Shown here piece by piece: positions 36,057-44,148 of a DNA stretch of 64,000 nucleotides. This stretch comes from Pseudomarimonas salicorniae (GTDB taxonomy: Bacteria > Pseudomonadota > Gammaproteobacteria > Xanthomonadales > Xanthomonadaceae), in contig NZ_JALNMH010000007.1 of the NCBI RefSeq assembly GCF_023156535.1, positions 1-64,000 of the forward strand, read 5' to 3'. Below the pieces are notes generated by a model. It was not told the DNA's origin. It saw nothing but the letters and a program-made list of their open reading frames with translations, and ran no database searches. How positions within the stretch are numbered: the stretch's first letter is position 1; each line of letters begins with the position of its first letter. Made by a program: the position numbers and the translations under genes.

Positions 36057-37353
36057 ATCTATCGACACCACCCTGGACGCGGCCGAACCGGCCCAGGAGG
36101 ATGGAAAACGGGGCTCCCCGGCCGGGAGTCTCGAGCGCTTGCTGCGGCGGCGCCTGCTGGACACGCTCGCAGCGCTGCGCGACGCCGAGATCAGACTGAT
36201 CGACGCCGAGGGTGACCTGCGCCTGGGCGCGCCCGCGGCAGATCCCGCCCGGACGCTGCATTGCACCCTGCGCATCGACGACCCGGGCTTCTATCGTGCG
36301 CTCGCCACGAACGGCTCGGTGGGCGCCGCCGAGGCCTACATGGACGGGCTCTGGCACTGCGACGACCTGGTCGCCCTGGTGCGGATCCTGGTGCGCAATC
36401 GCGACCTGCTCGACGCCATGGAGTCCGGCACCGCCCGCCTCGGCGGCCTGCTTATGCGCGGATGGCATGCGCTGCGGCGAAACACCCGCGGCGGCAGCCG
36501 ACGCAACATCGCGGCGCACTACGACCTCGGCAACGAACTCTTCGAACTGTTCCTCGATCCATCGATGATGTACTCCTCGGCGCTCTACGCCCGCGAGGAC
36601 GAGTCGCTTGAGGACGCCCAGTTCCGCAAGCTCGACCGCATCTGCCGCAAGCTGCAGCTGGGGCCGCAATCCCGGGTGGTCGAGATCGGCACCGGCTGGG
36701 GCGGCTTCGCGCTGCACGCCGCGAAGCACTACGGAGCGCATGTCACCACCACGACGATCTCCCGCGAGCAGCATTCGTTGGCGGAACGCCGTGTTCAGGA
36801 GGCCGGGCTCGGCGATCGGATCGACCTGCTGCTGCGTGACTACCGCGAGCTGGACGGGCAGTACGACGCCCTGGTCTCGATCGAGATGATCGAGGCGATC
36901 GGCCATCAGTATCTCGACACCTATTTCGCCAAGGTCGCCAGCCTGCTCAAGCCGGAAGGCATGGCCCTGATCCAGGCCATCACCATCGAGGACCATCGCT
37001 ACCAGCAGGCCCTGGAGTCGGTCGACTTCATCAAGCGGCATATCTTTCCCGGCAGCTTCATTCCCTCGGTCAGCGCCATGCTCGGCGCTGCGGGCCGCAC
37101 CGACCTGCGGCTGTTCAATCTCGAGGACATCGGTCCGAGCTATGCGCTGACCCTGCGCGAATGGCGGCGGCGATTCATGGGCCAGCTCGACCGCGTGCGC
37201 GCCCTGGGCTACCCCGATCGCTTCATTCGCATGTGGGAGTTCTACCTCGCCTACTGCGAGGGGGGATTCATCGAACGCTCGATCGGCAACGTGCACCTGC
37301 TGCTCACCCGACCTGGATGCCGGCGCGAGCCCTGGCTGCCGGACCTGTCGTGA
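36034..37353 (+). CDS. cfa: Cyclopropane-fatty-acyl-phospholipid synthase-family methyltransferase
   Basis: A 439-residue enzyme with an N-terminal lipid-binding region and a C-terminal methyltransferase. HYDLGNELFELFLDPSMMYS and VEIGTGWGGFALHAA (SAM motif I) are typical, and VSIEMIEAIG keeps the active-site Glu. Compared with E. coli Cfa as I recall it, YSCAYW is YSSALY and the bicarbonate-binding HTIGS is QAITIED. This fits the plant-type/tuberculostearate-type branch, so the product may be a methyl-branched rather than a cyclopropane acyl chain. Overlaps both neighbours. Confidence 0.85.
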   Translation: MRRIGVNESIDTTLDAAEPAQEDGKRGSPAGSLERLLRRRLLDTLAALRDAEIRLIDAEGDLRLGAPAADPARTLHCTLRIDDPGFYRALATNGSVGAAEAYMDGLWHCDDLVALVRILVRNRDLLDAMESGTARLGGLLMRGWHALRRNTRGGSRRNIAAHYDLGNELFELFLDPSMMYSSALYAREDESLEDAQFRKLDRICRKLQLGPQSRVVEIGTGWGGFALHAAKHYGAHVTTTTISREQHSLAERRVQEAGLGDRIDLLLRDYRELDGQYDALVSIEMIEAIGHQYLDTYFAKVASLLKPEGMALIQAITIEDHRYQQALESVDFIKRHIFPGSFIPSVSAMLGAAGRTDLRLFNLEDIGPSYALTLREWRRRFMGQLDRVRALGYPDRFIRMWEFYLAYCEGGFIERSIGNVHLLLTRPGCRREPWLPDLS

Positions 37354-37886
37354 AACGCTGGTTGCCCAATCTGATCGGATTCCAGCTGGTCTGGATGGCA
37401 GCGGTCGGCGGCGCGGCCCAGGGCTGGTGGTGGGCCGGCCCCGCCGTGCTCCTGGTGTTTGCCATCGCCCAGCTGGCGGTGACCCGCAGCCGCGCCTCCG
37501 ACGTGCGGCTGATGGCCTTCTGCGCGATCCTCGGCCTTGCCCTGGACAGCCTCTGGGTGCAGGCGGGCTTCATGAAGTTCGCCGCTCCCCTGCCCGACCC
37601 TCGCCTCGCGCCGATCTGGATCGTCGCCATGTGGGTCGGCTTTGGCCTGACCGTCAACCATTCGCTCAGCGGGCTCAAGCCGCTGCCCTGGCTCGGCGCC
37701 CTGCTCGGCCTGCTTGGCGGCCCGCTCGCCTACTGGGCGGCCGAACGGGCCTGGGGGGCGGTGGAGATCAGCGCCTCGGTCTGGCCGTTCCTGGCGCTGG
37801 GCGTGGCCTGGGCCCTGGTCACCCCCTTGCTGCTCTGGCTGGGCGACCGCTGGCAGCCCGACGCCGCCGCCAGGCCCGCGGCATGA
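37350..37886 (+). CDS. DUF2878 membrane protein
   Basis: A 178-residue integral membrane protein with about five or six hydrophobic segments. WLPNLIGFQLVWMAAVGG is the conserved start, LDSLWVQAGFMKF and PIWIVAMWVGFGLTVNHSL are family signatures. It starts at GTG 37350 overlapping the cfa stop (GTGA). DUF2878 genes recur in this cluster type; function unknown, and the membrane location suits handling of modified acyl chains. Confidence 0.88.
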   Translation: MKRWLPNLIGFQLVWMAAVGGAAQGWWWAGPAVLLVFAIAQLAVTRSRASDVRLMAFCAILGLALDSLWVQAGFMKFAAPLPDPRLAPIWIVAMWVGFGLTVNHSLSGLKPLPWLGALLGLLGGPLAYWAAERAWGAVEISASVWPFLALGVAWALVTPLLLWLGDRWQPDAAARPAA

Positions 37887-38674
37887 GCGGTCTGCCCCTG
37901 CTTCCGCTGCTGCACGTGCTGCTGGCCACCATGGTCGTCATGGCCATTGGCTGGGAGATCCAGCGACGCACCCGCAATGCGGGCATTGTCGACGTACTCT
38001 GGGCCGCCGCCATGGGCGGTGCGGCGATCTACTACAGCACCGTCGGCGTCGGCTGCAATCTGCCGCGCCTGCTCGTCGCCATGCTCGGCGGCGTCTGGGC
38101 CGCGCGGCTAAGCCTGTTCCTGCTCTGGCGCGTGCTGCATGAGGAGGAGGATGGCCGCTACCGATACCTGCGCCGGCACTGGAACGACAGCCAGCCGAGG
38201 TTCTTCGCCTTCTTCATGGGCCAGGCCCTGTTCACCGCGCTGTTCTCGGTGCCCTTCCTCGTCGCCAGCAGCAAGCCGCACAACCCGGTCGACGTCTGGG
38301 TAGTGCTCGGCGTGCTGGTCTGGGCCGGCAGCCTCGCCGGCGAAAGCATTGCCGATCGGCAGCTGGCCCGCTTCCGGTCAAACCCCGAGAACAGGGGCAA
38401 GACCTGCCGCGCCGGGCTGTGGCGCTATTCGCGCCACCCGAACTACTTCTTCGAGTGGCTGCACTGGTTCGCCTGGGTCTTCCTCAGCATCGGCTCCGAG
38501 GTCTGGTGGCTCGCCCTGCTGGGACCCCTGCTGATGGGCGCCAGCCTGGTCTGGGTCACCGGCATTCCCTTCGCCGAGGCCCAGTCCCTGCGCTCCCGCG
38601 GCGAGGACTACCGTCGCTACCAGGAAGAGACCTCGATGTTCTTTCCATGGTTTCCCAAGGAGCGCGATTCGTGA
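37883..38674 (+). CDS. DUF1295 membrane protein (steroid 5-alpha-reductase-like)
   Basis: A 263-residue integral membrane protein. GIVDVLWAAAMGGAA starts the conserved part. GLWRYSRHPNYFFEWLHWF is the RHPNY.E motif of the ICMT/5-alpha-reductase superfamily, and YRRYQEETSMFFPWFPK is the typical end. Probably a reductase or transferase acting on a lipid double bond. ATG 37883 overlaps the DUF2878 stop. The final codons Asp-Ser-stop lie in a GATTCGG array, so the repeat sets the C-terminus. Confidence 0.9.
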   Translation: MSGLPLLPLLHVLLATMVVMAIGWEIQRRTRNAGIVDVLWAAAMGGAAIYYSTVGVGCNLPRLLVAMLGGVWAARLSLFLLWRVLHEEEDGRYRYLRRHWNDSQPRFFAFFMGQALFTALFSVPFLVASSKPHNPVDVWVVLGVLVWAGSLAGESIADRQLARFRSNPENRGKTCRAGLWRYSRHPNYFFEWLHWFAWVFLSIGSEVWWLALLGPLLMGASLVWVTGIPFAEAQSLRSRGEDYRRYQEETSMFFPWFPKERDS

Positions 38675-38697
38675 TTCGGGATTCGGTATTCGCAAGG
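38664..38697. repeat. GATTCGG heptamer array, left
   Basis: Four degenerate units (GATTCGt, GATTCGg, GATTCGg, tATTCGc) overlapping the DUF1295 stop codon. It faces an inverted array at 38793, with about 95 bases between them. Confidence 0.75.
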
Positions 38698-38792
38698 GCG
38701 CGTCTGCCAGCCTTGCGTGAATTCCTCACCCCCGATCAGGTCGCCCAGCCCGTGGCGGAATCCTGTGGCTGACGCCGCAGGCACCGATCTTA

Positions 38793-38823
38793 CGAACCCC
38801 GAACCCCGAATCCCCAATCCCGG
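38793..38823. repeat. CCGAACC/CCGAATC heptamer array, right
   Basis: CGAACCC-CGAACCC-CGAATCC-CCAATCC units, the inverse orientation of the array at 38664, ending 6 bases before the next ATG and so occupying its RBS region. The next gene has no clear Shine-Dalgarno. Confidence 0.75.
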
Positions 38824-38829
38824 AAAAAC

Positions 38830-39855
38830 ATGCTCATTGACCTTTGCGAACGCGGCCTGATTCCCGACTCCCTGACCCGCCTGGGCATTCGGCGGCTTTG
38901 CGCGCAGCGCCTGCAGGAGGAGTGCGCCGGGGACGCGGAGGCGGCCTGGGTGCGCTTCCGGCGCCTGCTCGACGAGCTGCGCAAGAGCCCGGTGGCGATC
39001 GAGACCGAGGCGGCCAACCGTCAGCATTACGAGGTCCCCGCACGCTTCTTCGAACTCTGCCTTGGCAAGCGCTACAAGTACTCCAGCTGCTACTACCCGC
39101 GCGGCAGCGAGACGCTGGACCAGGCCGAGGAGGCCATGCTCTCCCTCTACGGCGAACGCGCCGAGCTGGCCGATGGCCAGCGCATCCTCGAGCTCGGCTG
39201 CGGCTGGGGCTCGCTGACACTGTGGATGGCCGAGCGTTACCCCGGCGCACGCATTACCGGGGTCTCGAACTCGAACAGCCAGCGCGAGCACATCATGGCC
39301 AAGGCCCGGGAACGCGGGCTCGGCAACGTCGAGATCCTCACCCGGGACGTGAACCGGCTGGAGCTGGACACGCGATTCGACCGCGTCGTGTCCATCGAGA
39401 TGTTCGAGCATATGCGCAACTACGCCAGCCTCCTCCAGCGGATCAGCGGATGGCTGGATCCGGGCGGCAAGCTGTTCGTGCACATCTTCTGCCACCGCGA
39501 GCTGATGTACCCCTTCGAGACCGAAGGCGAGGACAACTGGATGGGCCGCTACTTCTTCACCGGCGGCCTGATGCCCGCGGCCGACACCCTGCTGCATTTC
39601 CAGCAGCACCTGCGCCTGGAACAGCAGTGGCGGCTCTCGGGCCGGCACTACGAGCGCACCGCCAACCACTGGCTGGAGAACCAGGACCGCCACCATGACG
39701 AAGTCATGCGCGTGCTGGTCGATACCTACGGCAAGGATGAGGCGCCGCTGTGGAACCAGCGCTGGCGCATGTTCTGGATGGCCTGCGCCGAGCTGTTCGG
39801 CTATCGCGACGGCAACGAGTGGCTGGTCGGCCACTATCGCTTCGTGCGCCCCTGA
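38830..39855 (+). CDS. Cfa-class methyltransferase resembling coclaurine N-methyltransferase
   Basis: A 341-residue SAM methyltransferase. HYEVPARFFELCLGKRYKYS, LELGCGWGSLTLWMAE (motif I), SIEMFEHMRNY and HIFCHRELMYPFE match the bacterial relatives of plant coclaurine/tetrahydroprotoberberine N-methyltransferases. It is shorter than Cfa and lacks the N-terminal Cfa domain. In this cluster the substrate is more likely a lipid or amine than an alkaloid. It is separated from DUF1295 by 155 bases with two heptamer arrays, and followed by a terminator. Confidence 0.85.
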   Translation: MLIDLCERGLIPDSLTRLGIRRLCAQRLQEECAGDAEAAWVRFRRLLDELRKSPVAIETEAANRQHYEVPARFFELCLGKRYKYSSCYYPRGSETLDQAEEAMLSLYGERAELADGQRILELGCGWGSLTLWMAERYPGARITGVSNSNSQREHIMAKARERGLGNVEILTRDVNRLELDTRFDRVVSIEMFEHMRNYASLLQRISGWLDPGGKLFVHIFCHRELMYPFETEGEDNWMGRYFFTGGLMPAADTLLHFQQHLRLEQQWRLSGRHYERTANHWLENQDRHHDEVMRVLVDTYGKDEAPLWNQRWRMFWMACAELFGYRDGNEWLVGHYRFVRP

Positions 39856-39863
39856 GAACGCGA

Positions 39864-39888
39864 AAGGCCCGGCGACTGGCCGGGCCTT
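39864..39888. terminator. Bidirectional terminator
   Basis: AAGGCCCGGC-gact(g)-GCCGGGCCTT is a ten-pair stem between the convergent Cfa-class gene and the small secreted protein gene. Short pyrimidine tracts follow on each side. Confidence 0.7.
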
Positions 39889-39942
39889 ACTCCTGTTTGG
39901 CCTGTCGCAGCGGGACCGAGCGGCCCCGCGCGAGTCGCGCTG

Positions 39943-40335
39943 TTACTCCGCGACCACCGGCGCCGTCGGTGCGGCCGCGGTATCGGCCTTGGCACGGACG
40001 ATGCGGATCCCGCGGCTGGCCATCCAGGCGTCGAACTCGTCGGCGCTCATCTTCTGGCCCGGCTTCATGTTGAAGCGATACGGCGTGTTGTCGAACTCGG
40101 TCTGCTTCTGGTAGCCATTCGCCGCCACCAGATTCTGCTGCTGGCAGCGGGAGAAGGCGTCGCGGGCCAGCACGGCGTCGACGCTGAGCGCCCCCCCCTC
40201 ACCCGGCGACCAGGCCAGAGCCGTCGCTGCCACGTCGAGCTCGGCGCCGGCCGCGGCACCGGTCGGCGCAGCGCAGTCTTCGGCCAGAGCGAGCGACGGA
40301 GCGATGATGAGGCCGAGCAGAAGAATTGCGCGCAT
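39943..40335 (-). CDS. Small exported hypothetical protein
   Basis: A 130-residue exported protein. Signal MRAILLLGLIIAPSLALA, cut before EDC. The mature part has two Cys (EDCAA near residue 21 and SRCQQQN near 64) that could pair, a KPGQKMSADEFDAWMASRG segment and an Ala/Pro-rich tail. No family recognised. It stands alone between a terminator and the repeat locus. Confidence 0.6.
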   Translation of the reverse strand: MRAILLLGLIIAPSLALAEDCAAPTGAAAGAELDVAATALAWSPGEGGALSVDAVLARDAFSRCQQQNLVAANGYQKQTEFDNTPYRFNMKPGQKMSADEFDAWMASRGIRIVRAKADTAAAPTAPVVAE

Positions 40336-40494
40336 TTACCTGTCCCGGAAAGAAAAAGCCGGCGGACAGTGTAACGCAGCCAGCCTCGATGAAAAGGGCG
40401 CCCCGGTTCGCGTTTTCGCGTTCAGGCAGCCCGGCGGCACCTATCCGGCGACGCGCGGTCCCGACATCGGCAAAGCAGAAGCGGGCGCGAATAA

Positions 40495-40575
40495 GACATC
40501 CATAGGGTGCGGCTGGTCGCACCGGGCGTACCGCCCGAACGGCCGTATCGGTGCGCCGAGGCACACCCTATGGGG
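40495..40575. repeat. R3 repeat, copy B
   Basis: Second copy of the element at 25698, same orientation relative to R1, with scattered substitutions and one indel. The stretch 40336-40888 contains no gene, only this locus and unremarkable flanks. Confidence 0.85.
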
Positions 40576-40602
40576 CTTCGCTGACGCCCGACGAAGCCCG
40601 AC

Positions 40603-40699
40603 TGTGGGAGCGCCCTTGGGCGCGACCGCGGAAATCCGCTCTGGCCGCGGTCTGCGGTGAATCCGTAGCGCCGCGGTCGCGCCCAAGGGCGCTCCCACA
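40603..40699. repeat. R1 palindromic repeat, copy B
   Basis: Almost identical to 25807-25903, including the long TGTGGGAGCGCCC arms. The spacer after it (ctgcggcaag...gcgcaaaccggaccttgcagc) is also shared, so the whole compound locus was duplicated or arose by the same ordered insertions. Confidence 0.9.
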
Positions 40700-40758
40700 A
40701 TCTGACTGCGGCAAGCTCTGCTTCGCGGCGCAAACCGGACCTTGCAGCGCCGTTGCAA

Positions 40759-40820
40759 GGAGCCAGCTTGCTGGCGATCATCCCTTCCGGGGCGCCTATC
40801 GCCAGCAAGCAGGCTCCTAC
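40759..40820. repeat. R2 inverted repeat, copy B, loop flipped
   Basis: Same arms as at 25966 (GGAGCCAGCTTGCTGGCGAT and its complement, one mismatch), but the loop reads CATCCCTTCCGGGGCGCCT, which is the reverse complement of copy A's loop except for one base. Confidence 0.9.
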
Positions 40821-40888
40821 ATTCGGTTTTGCGCTAGATCTGCTTTGCAGCGGACGCAGGCATCGGGTGGGACCGCGACGGACCCGAG

Positions 40889-42760
40889 TTAGATCAGCCC
40901 CGCCAGACGTTCGACCAGCGCCTCCACCGATTGCCCGCGGGTGCGCAGGTGGACCTCCGGCTGCTCGGGAACCTCGTAGGGCGCGCTGATGCCGGTGAAG
41001 TTGGGGATCTCGCCGGCGCGGGCCTTGGCGTAGAGACCCTTGACGTCGCGGCGCTCGCATTCCTCGAGCGGCGTGTCGACGAAGACCTCGATGAACTCGC
41101 CCTCGGACATCAGCTCACGCGCCATGCGCCGCTCGCTGCGGTAGGGAGATATGAAGCTCACCAGCACGATCAGCCCTGCATCGGCCATCAGCTTGGCCAC
41201 TTCGGCCACGCGGCGGATGTTCTCGACGCGATCGGCCTCACTGAACCCGAGGTCGCGGTTGAGACCGTGGCGCACGTTGTCGCCGTCCAGCAGGTAGGTG
41301 TGGCGACCCTCGGCGAGCAGTCGCTTCTCCAACGCATTGGCCAGGGTCGATTTCCCGGAGCCCGAAAGACCGGTGAACCAGATCACCTTCGGCGACTGGC
41401 CCTTCATCCGGGCGCGTACCGTCTTGTCGACGTCGGTTGCCTGCCAGTGCAGGTTGCTGGCGCGGCGCAGGGCGAACTCGATCACGCCTGCGCCCACGGT
41501 GGCGTGGGTGATCCGGTCGATCAGCACGAAGCTGCCGAGCGCAGCCGACTCCGCGAACGGTGCGAAGGTCAGGGGCCGGTCGAGGCTGACATTGACCAAT
41601 CCCAACTCGTTGAGCTCCAGCTGCTTGGCTGCCAGGTGCTCCTGCGAGTTCACGTCGATGCGGTGCTTGATTTCGGTGACCTGGGCCGCCACGGTGGCGC
41701 TGCCGAGGCGCAGCCAGTAGGCGCGGCCCGGGAGCATCGCCGCCGCATCCAGCCAGAGCAGATGCGCGGCGAACTGGTCGGTGACCTCGGGCGGGTCCTT
41801 GGCAGCGGCCAGGACATCGCCGCGGCTGGCGTCGATCTCGTCTGCCAGGACCAGGGTCAGCGCCTGACCTGCGCGCCCCAGCTCGACATCGCCGTTGCCG
41901 TCGAGAATGCGCGCCACGCTGGAGCGGCGCCCCGACGGCAGGGCCACCACGGCGTCCCCCACGCGCACCACCCCCTGGGCGAGGGTGCCGGCGAAACCGC
42001 GGAAATCCTGGTTCGGACGGTTGACCCACTGCACCGGAAGGCGGAATCCACCCGACTCGCCGCGCTCGATCGGCAGCGTCTCGAGCAGTTCGAGCAGGGC
42101 CGGGCCGGTATACCAGGGCATCGCCTGGCTGCGCTGGGTCACGTTGTCGCCGCGCAGGGCGGAGATCGGCAGCACATGCACCGAAGCAAGGCCCAGCTGA
42201 CCGGCCAGAGTTCGGTACCCGGAGGCGATCTCCTCGAACACCGGCTGGCGGTACTCGACCAGGTCCATCTTGTTGACCGCCACCACCACCTGCTTCACGC
42301 CGAACAGGGCGCAGATGTAGCTGTGCCGGCGGGTCTGGGTGAGCAGGCCCTTGCGGGCGTCGACGAGCACGACGGCGAGGTCGGCGGTGGAGGCCCCAGT
42401 CGCCATGTTGCGGGTGTACTGCTCATGGCCCGGGCAGTCGGCGACGATGAAGCTGCGCCGGTCGGTGGCGAAGAACCGATACGCCACGTCGATCGTGATG
42501 CCCTGCTCTCGCTCGGCATCGAGCCCGTCGACCAGCAGGGCGAAATCCAGCTCGCCGTTCTGCGTGCCGAAGCGTCGACTGTCCCGGTCCAGCGTGCTCA
42601 GCTGGTCTTCCAGCAGCTGTTTGCTGTCGTGAAGCAGGCGGCCGATCAGGGTGCTCTTGCCGTCATCCACGCTGCCGCAGGTGATGAAGCGCAGGCGGTC
42701 TCGGGTCTCGTAGCGTTGGAGGAAGTCGGAGAGGGCAGCGGGGCGGCTATGGGCATCCAT
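40889..42760 (-). CDS. cysNC: Sulfate adenylyltransferase large subunit / APS kinase fusion
   Basis: A 623-residue fusion. Residues 1 to about 430 are CysN, an EF-Tu-like GTPase with [17 protein letters not shown] (P-loop), [15 protein letters not shown] and NKMDL, which drives APS synthesis with CysD. Residues about 445-623 are Cys[19 protein letters not shown], the [16 protein letters not shown] phosphate-acceptor region and [13 protein letters not shown], making PAPS. The start shares a base with the cysD stop (TGATG), so the subunits are translationally coupled. Confidence 0.97.
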   Translation of the reverse strand: MDAHSRPAALSDFLQRYETRDRLRFITCGSVDDGKSTLIGRLLHDSKQLLEDQLSTLDRDSRRFGTQNGELDFALLVDGLDAEREQGITIDVAYRFFATDRRSFIVADCPGHEQYTRNMATGASTADLAVVLVDARKGLLTQTRRHSYICALFGVKQVVVAVNKMDLVEYRQPVFEEIASGYRTLAGQLGLASVHVLPISALRGDNVTQRSQAMPWYTGPALLELLETLPIERGESGGFRLPVQWVNRPNQDFRGFAGTLAQGVVRVGDAVVALPSGRRSSVARILDGNGDVELGRAGQALTLVLADEIDASRGDVLAAAKDPPEVTDQFAAHLLWLDAAAMLPGRAYWLRLGSATVAAQVTEIKHRIDVNSQEHLAAKQLELNELGLVNVSLDRPLTFAPFAESAALGSFVLIDRITHATVGAGVIEFALRRASNLHWQATDVDKTVRARMKGQSPKVIWFTGLSGSGKSTLANALEKRLLAEGRHTYLLDGDNVRHGLNRDLGFSEADRVENIRRVAEVAKLMADAGLIVLVSFISPYRSERRMARELMSEGEFIEVFVDTPLEECERRDVKGLYAKARAGEIPNFTGISAPYEVPEQPEVHLRTRGQSVEALVERLAGLI

Positions 42761-43668
42761 CAGAAGTAGCCCTCCTGCTTCTTCTTTTCCATGGAGGCGC
42801 TGGGATCGTGGTCGATCACCCTTCCCTGGCGCTCCGAGGTACGCGCGGCAATGATCTCCTCGACGACCTGCTCGAGCGTCTCGGCCTCGGACTCAATGCC
42901 GCCGGTCAGCGGATAGCAGCCAAGCGTGCGGAAGCGCACCTTCCTGAGCGTCGGCGTCTCGCCCTCGCGCAGTGGCATGCGCTCGTCGTCGACCATGATC
43001 AGCACGCCATCCCGCTCCACCACCGGCCGAGAGCGCGCGAAGTAAAGCGGAGGCAGCGGGATCTTCTCGCGCAGGATATAGAGCCAGATATCCAGCTCGG
43101 TCCAGTTGGAGATCGGGAAGGCACGCACCGATTCCCCGCGGTGGATCCGGGTGTTGTAGAGGCTCCACAGCTCGGGCCGCTGATTCTTGGGATCCCAGCG
43201 GTGCTGGGCGGTGCGAAAGCTGAAGATCCGCTCCTTGGCGCGGGATTTCTCCTCATCGCGGCGTGCGCCCCCGATGGCGCAGTCGTAGCCGCCCCGCTCC
43301 AGTGCCTGCCGGAGGCCCTGCGTTCGCATGACGTCGGTGTGGACCGTGGCGCCATGCAGGAAGGGATTGATTCCCTGACGCACGCCCTCATCGTTGATAT
43401 GCACGCGCAGCTCGACATCGCAGCGACCCGGCACCTGGTCGCGGAACGCGTAGGTCTCACGGAACTCGAAGGTGCTGTCGATGTGCAGCAGGGGAATTGG
43501 TGCCCGGGCCGGGTGGAACGCCTTGCGCATCAGGTGCAGCAGGACAGTGCTGTCCTTGCCGATCGAATACAGCAGCACCGGGTTACGGAATTCTGCCGCG
43601 ACCTCGCGGAAGATGTGGATGGACTCGGCTTCCAGCCGGTCAAGGTGTGACAGCTCGTGCGCGTGCAT
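42760..43668 (-). CDS. cysD: Sulfate adenylyltransferase small subunit
   Basis: A 302-residue ATP-pyrophosphatase-fold subunit that adenylates sulfate. [18 protein letters not shown] is the PP-loop. [20 protein letters not shown] and [13 protein letters not shown] are CysD signatures. Length matches E. coli CysD exactly. First gene of the cysD-cysNC operon; no CysB-type site was recognised upstream. cysH, cysI and cysJ are not in the window. Confidence 0.97.
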   Translation of the reverse strand: MHAHELSHLDRLEAESIHIFREVAAEFRNPVLLYSIGKDSTVLLHLMRKAFHPARAPIPLLHIDSTFEFRETYAFRDQVPGRCDVELRVHINDEGVRQGINPFLHGATVHTDVMRTQGLRQALERGGYDCAIGGARRDEEKSRAKERIFSFRTAQHRWDPKNQRPELWSLYNTRIHRGESVRAFPISNWTELDIWLYILREKIPLPPLYFARSRPVVERDGVLIMVDDERMPLREGETPTLRKVRFRTLGCYPLTGGIESEAETLEQVVEEIIAARTSERQGRVIDHDPSASMEKKKQEGYF

Positions 43669-44095
43669 CGGCCAAGGGTATACGGGTAGGCGCGAAGTGT
43701 GGCCGGCTGCCCGAAGCAGGGCAAGACAGCGGCCGGAATCTGCTTATGCGGCCGCCCGGACCGTGCGCAAACCGGGCGTTTGCCACTGCGGAGATTCGCT
43801 CCGGACGCGGCCCGTGCTGGCCGAGCCGCGCCGAGATTGCGCCCATGTGCACGCCTGCCGTGGGCTTCGTTGAAGGGCGGGAATGCAGTCGATCACGCCC
43901 GCACAAGGGCGGGAAAGAGCGGCGCGAACCGGACCTCCAGGGCGCGCCTCCGACAAACCGGACCTACCGCTGCAGCGCCCGTATCGGTGCACCGGCGCAC
44001 CCGAGGGGGTTCGGCGCCGCGCGGCGTACGGCAAAGTTGCGCCCGAATGGGACGCGCAGCGGGCGAATCGAGCCATCCGCTGCCTTTCGGGCGCC
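43669..44095. other. Intergenic region with decayed repeats
   Basis: 427 bases between cysD and the OmpA terminator with no supportable gene. Parts resemble repeats seen elsewhere: CTGCGGAGATTCGCTCC near 43785 is R1-like, and GCCCGTATCGGTGCACC near 43977 is R3-like. Overlapping open frames here are short, Arg-rich and on all strands, as expected for high-GC noncoding DNA. Confidence 0.5.
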
Positions 44096-44130
44096 CAAAA
44101 AGAAAAGCCCGGCGCAAGGCCGGGCTTTTC
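44096..44130 (-). terminator. Rho-independent terminator of ompA-family gene
   Basis: On the minus strand GAAAAGCCCGGC-ttgc-GCCGGGCTTTTC is followed by TTTTTGG, 19 bases after the stop. Strong stem plus T-tract. Confidence 0.9.
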
Positions 44131-44148
44131 CTGGGCTGGGCGTCCGGA

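Noticed and set aside
40931-42769. 612-residue open frame on the plus strand
   Set aside because: Exactly antisense to cysNC; no family features.
43697-44095. Small Arg-rich proteins between cysD and the OmpA-family gene
   Set aside because: Several overlapping frames on both strands, no RBS, and partial similarity to intergenic repeats.
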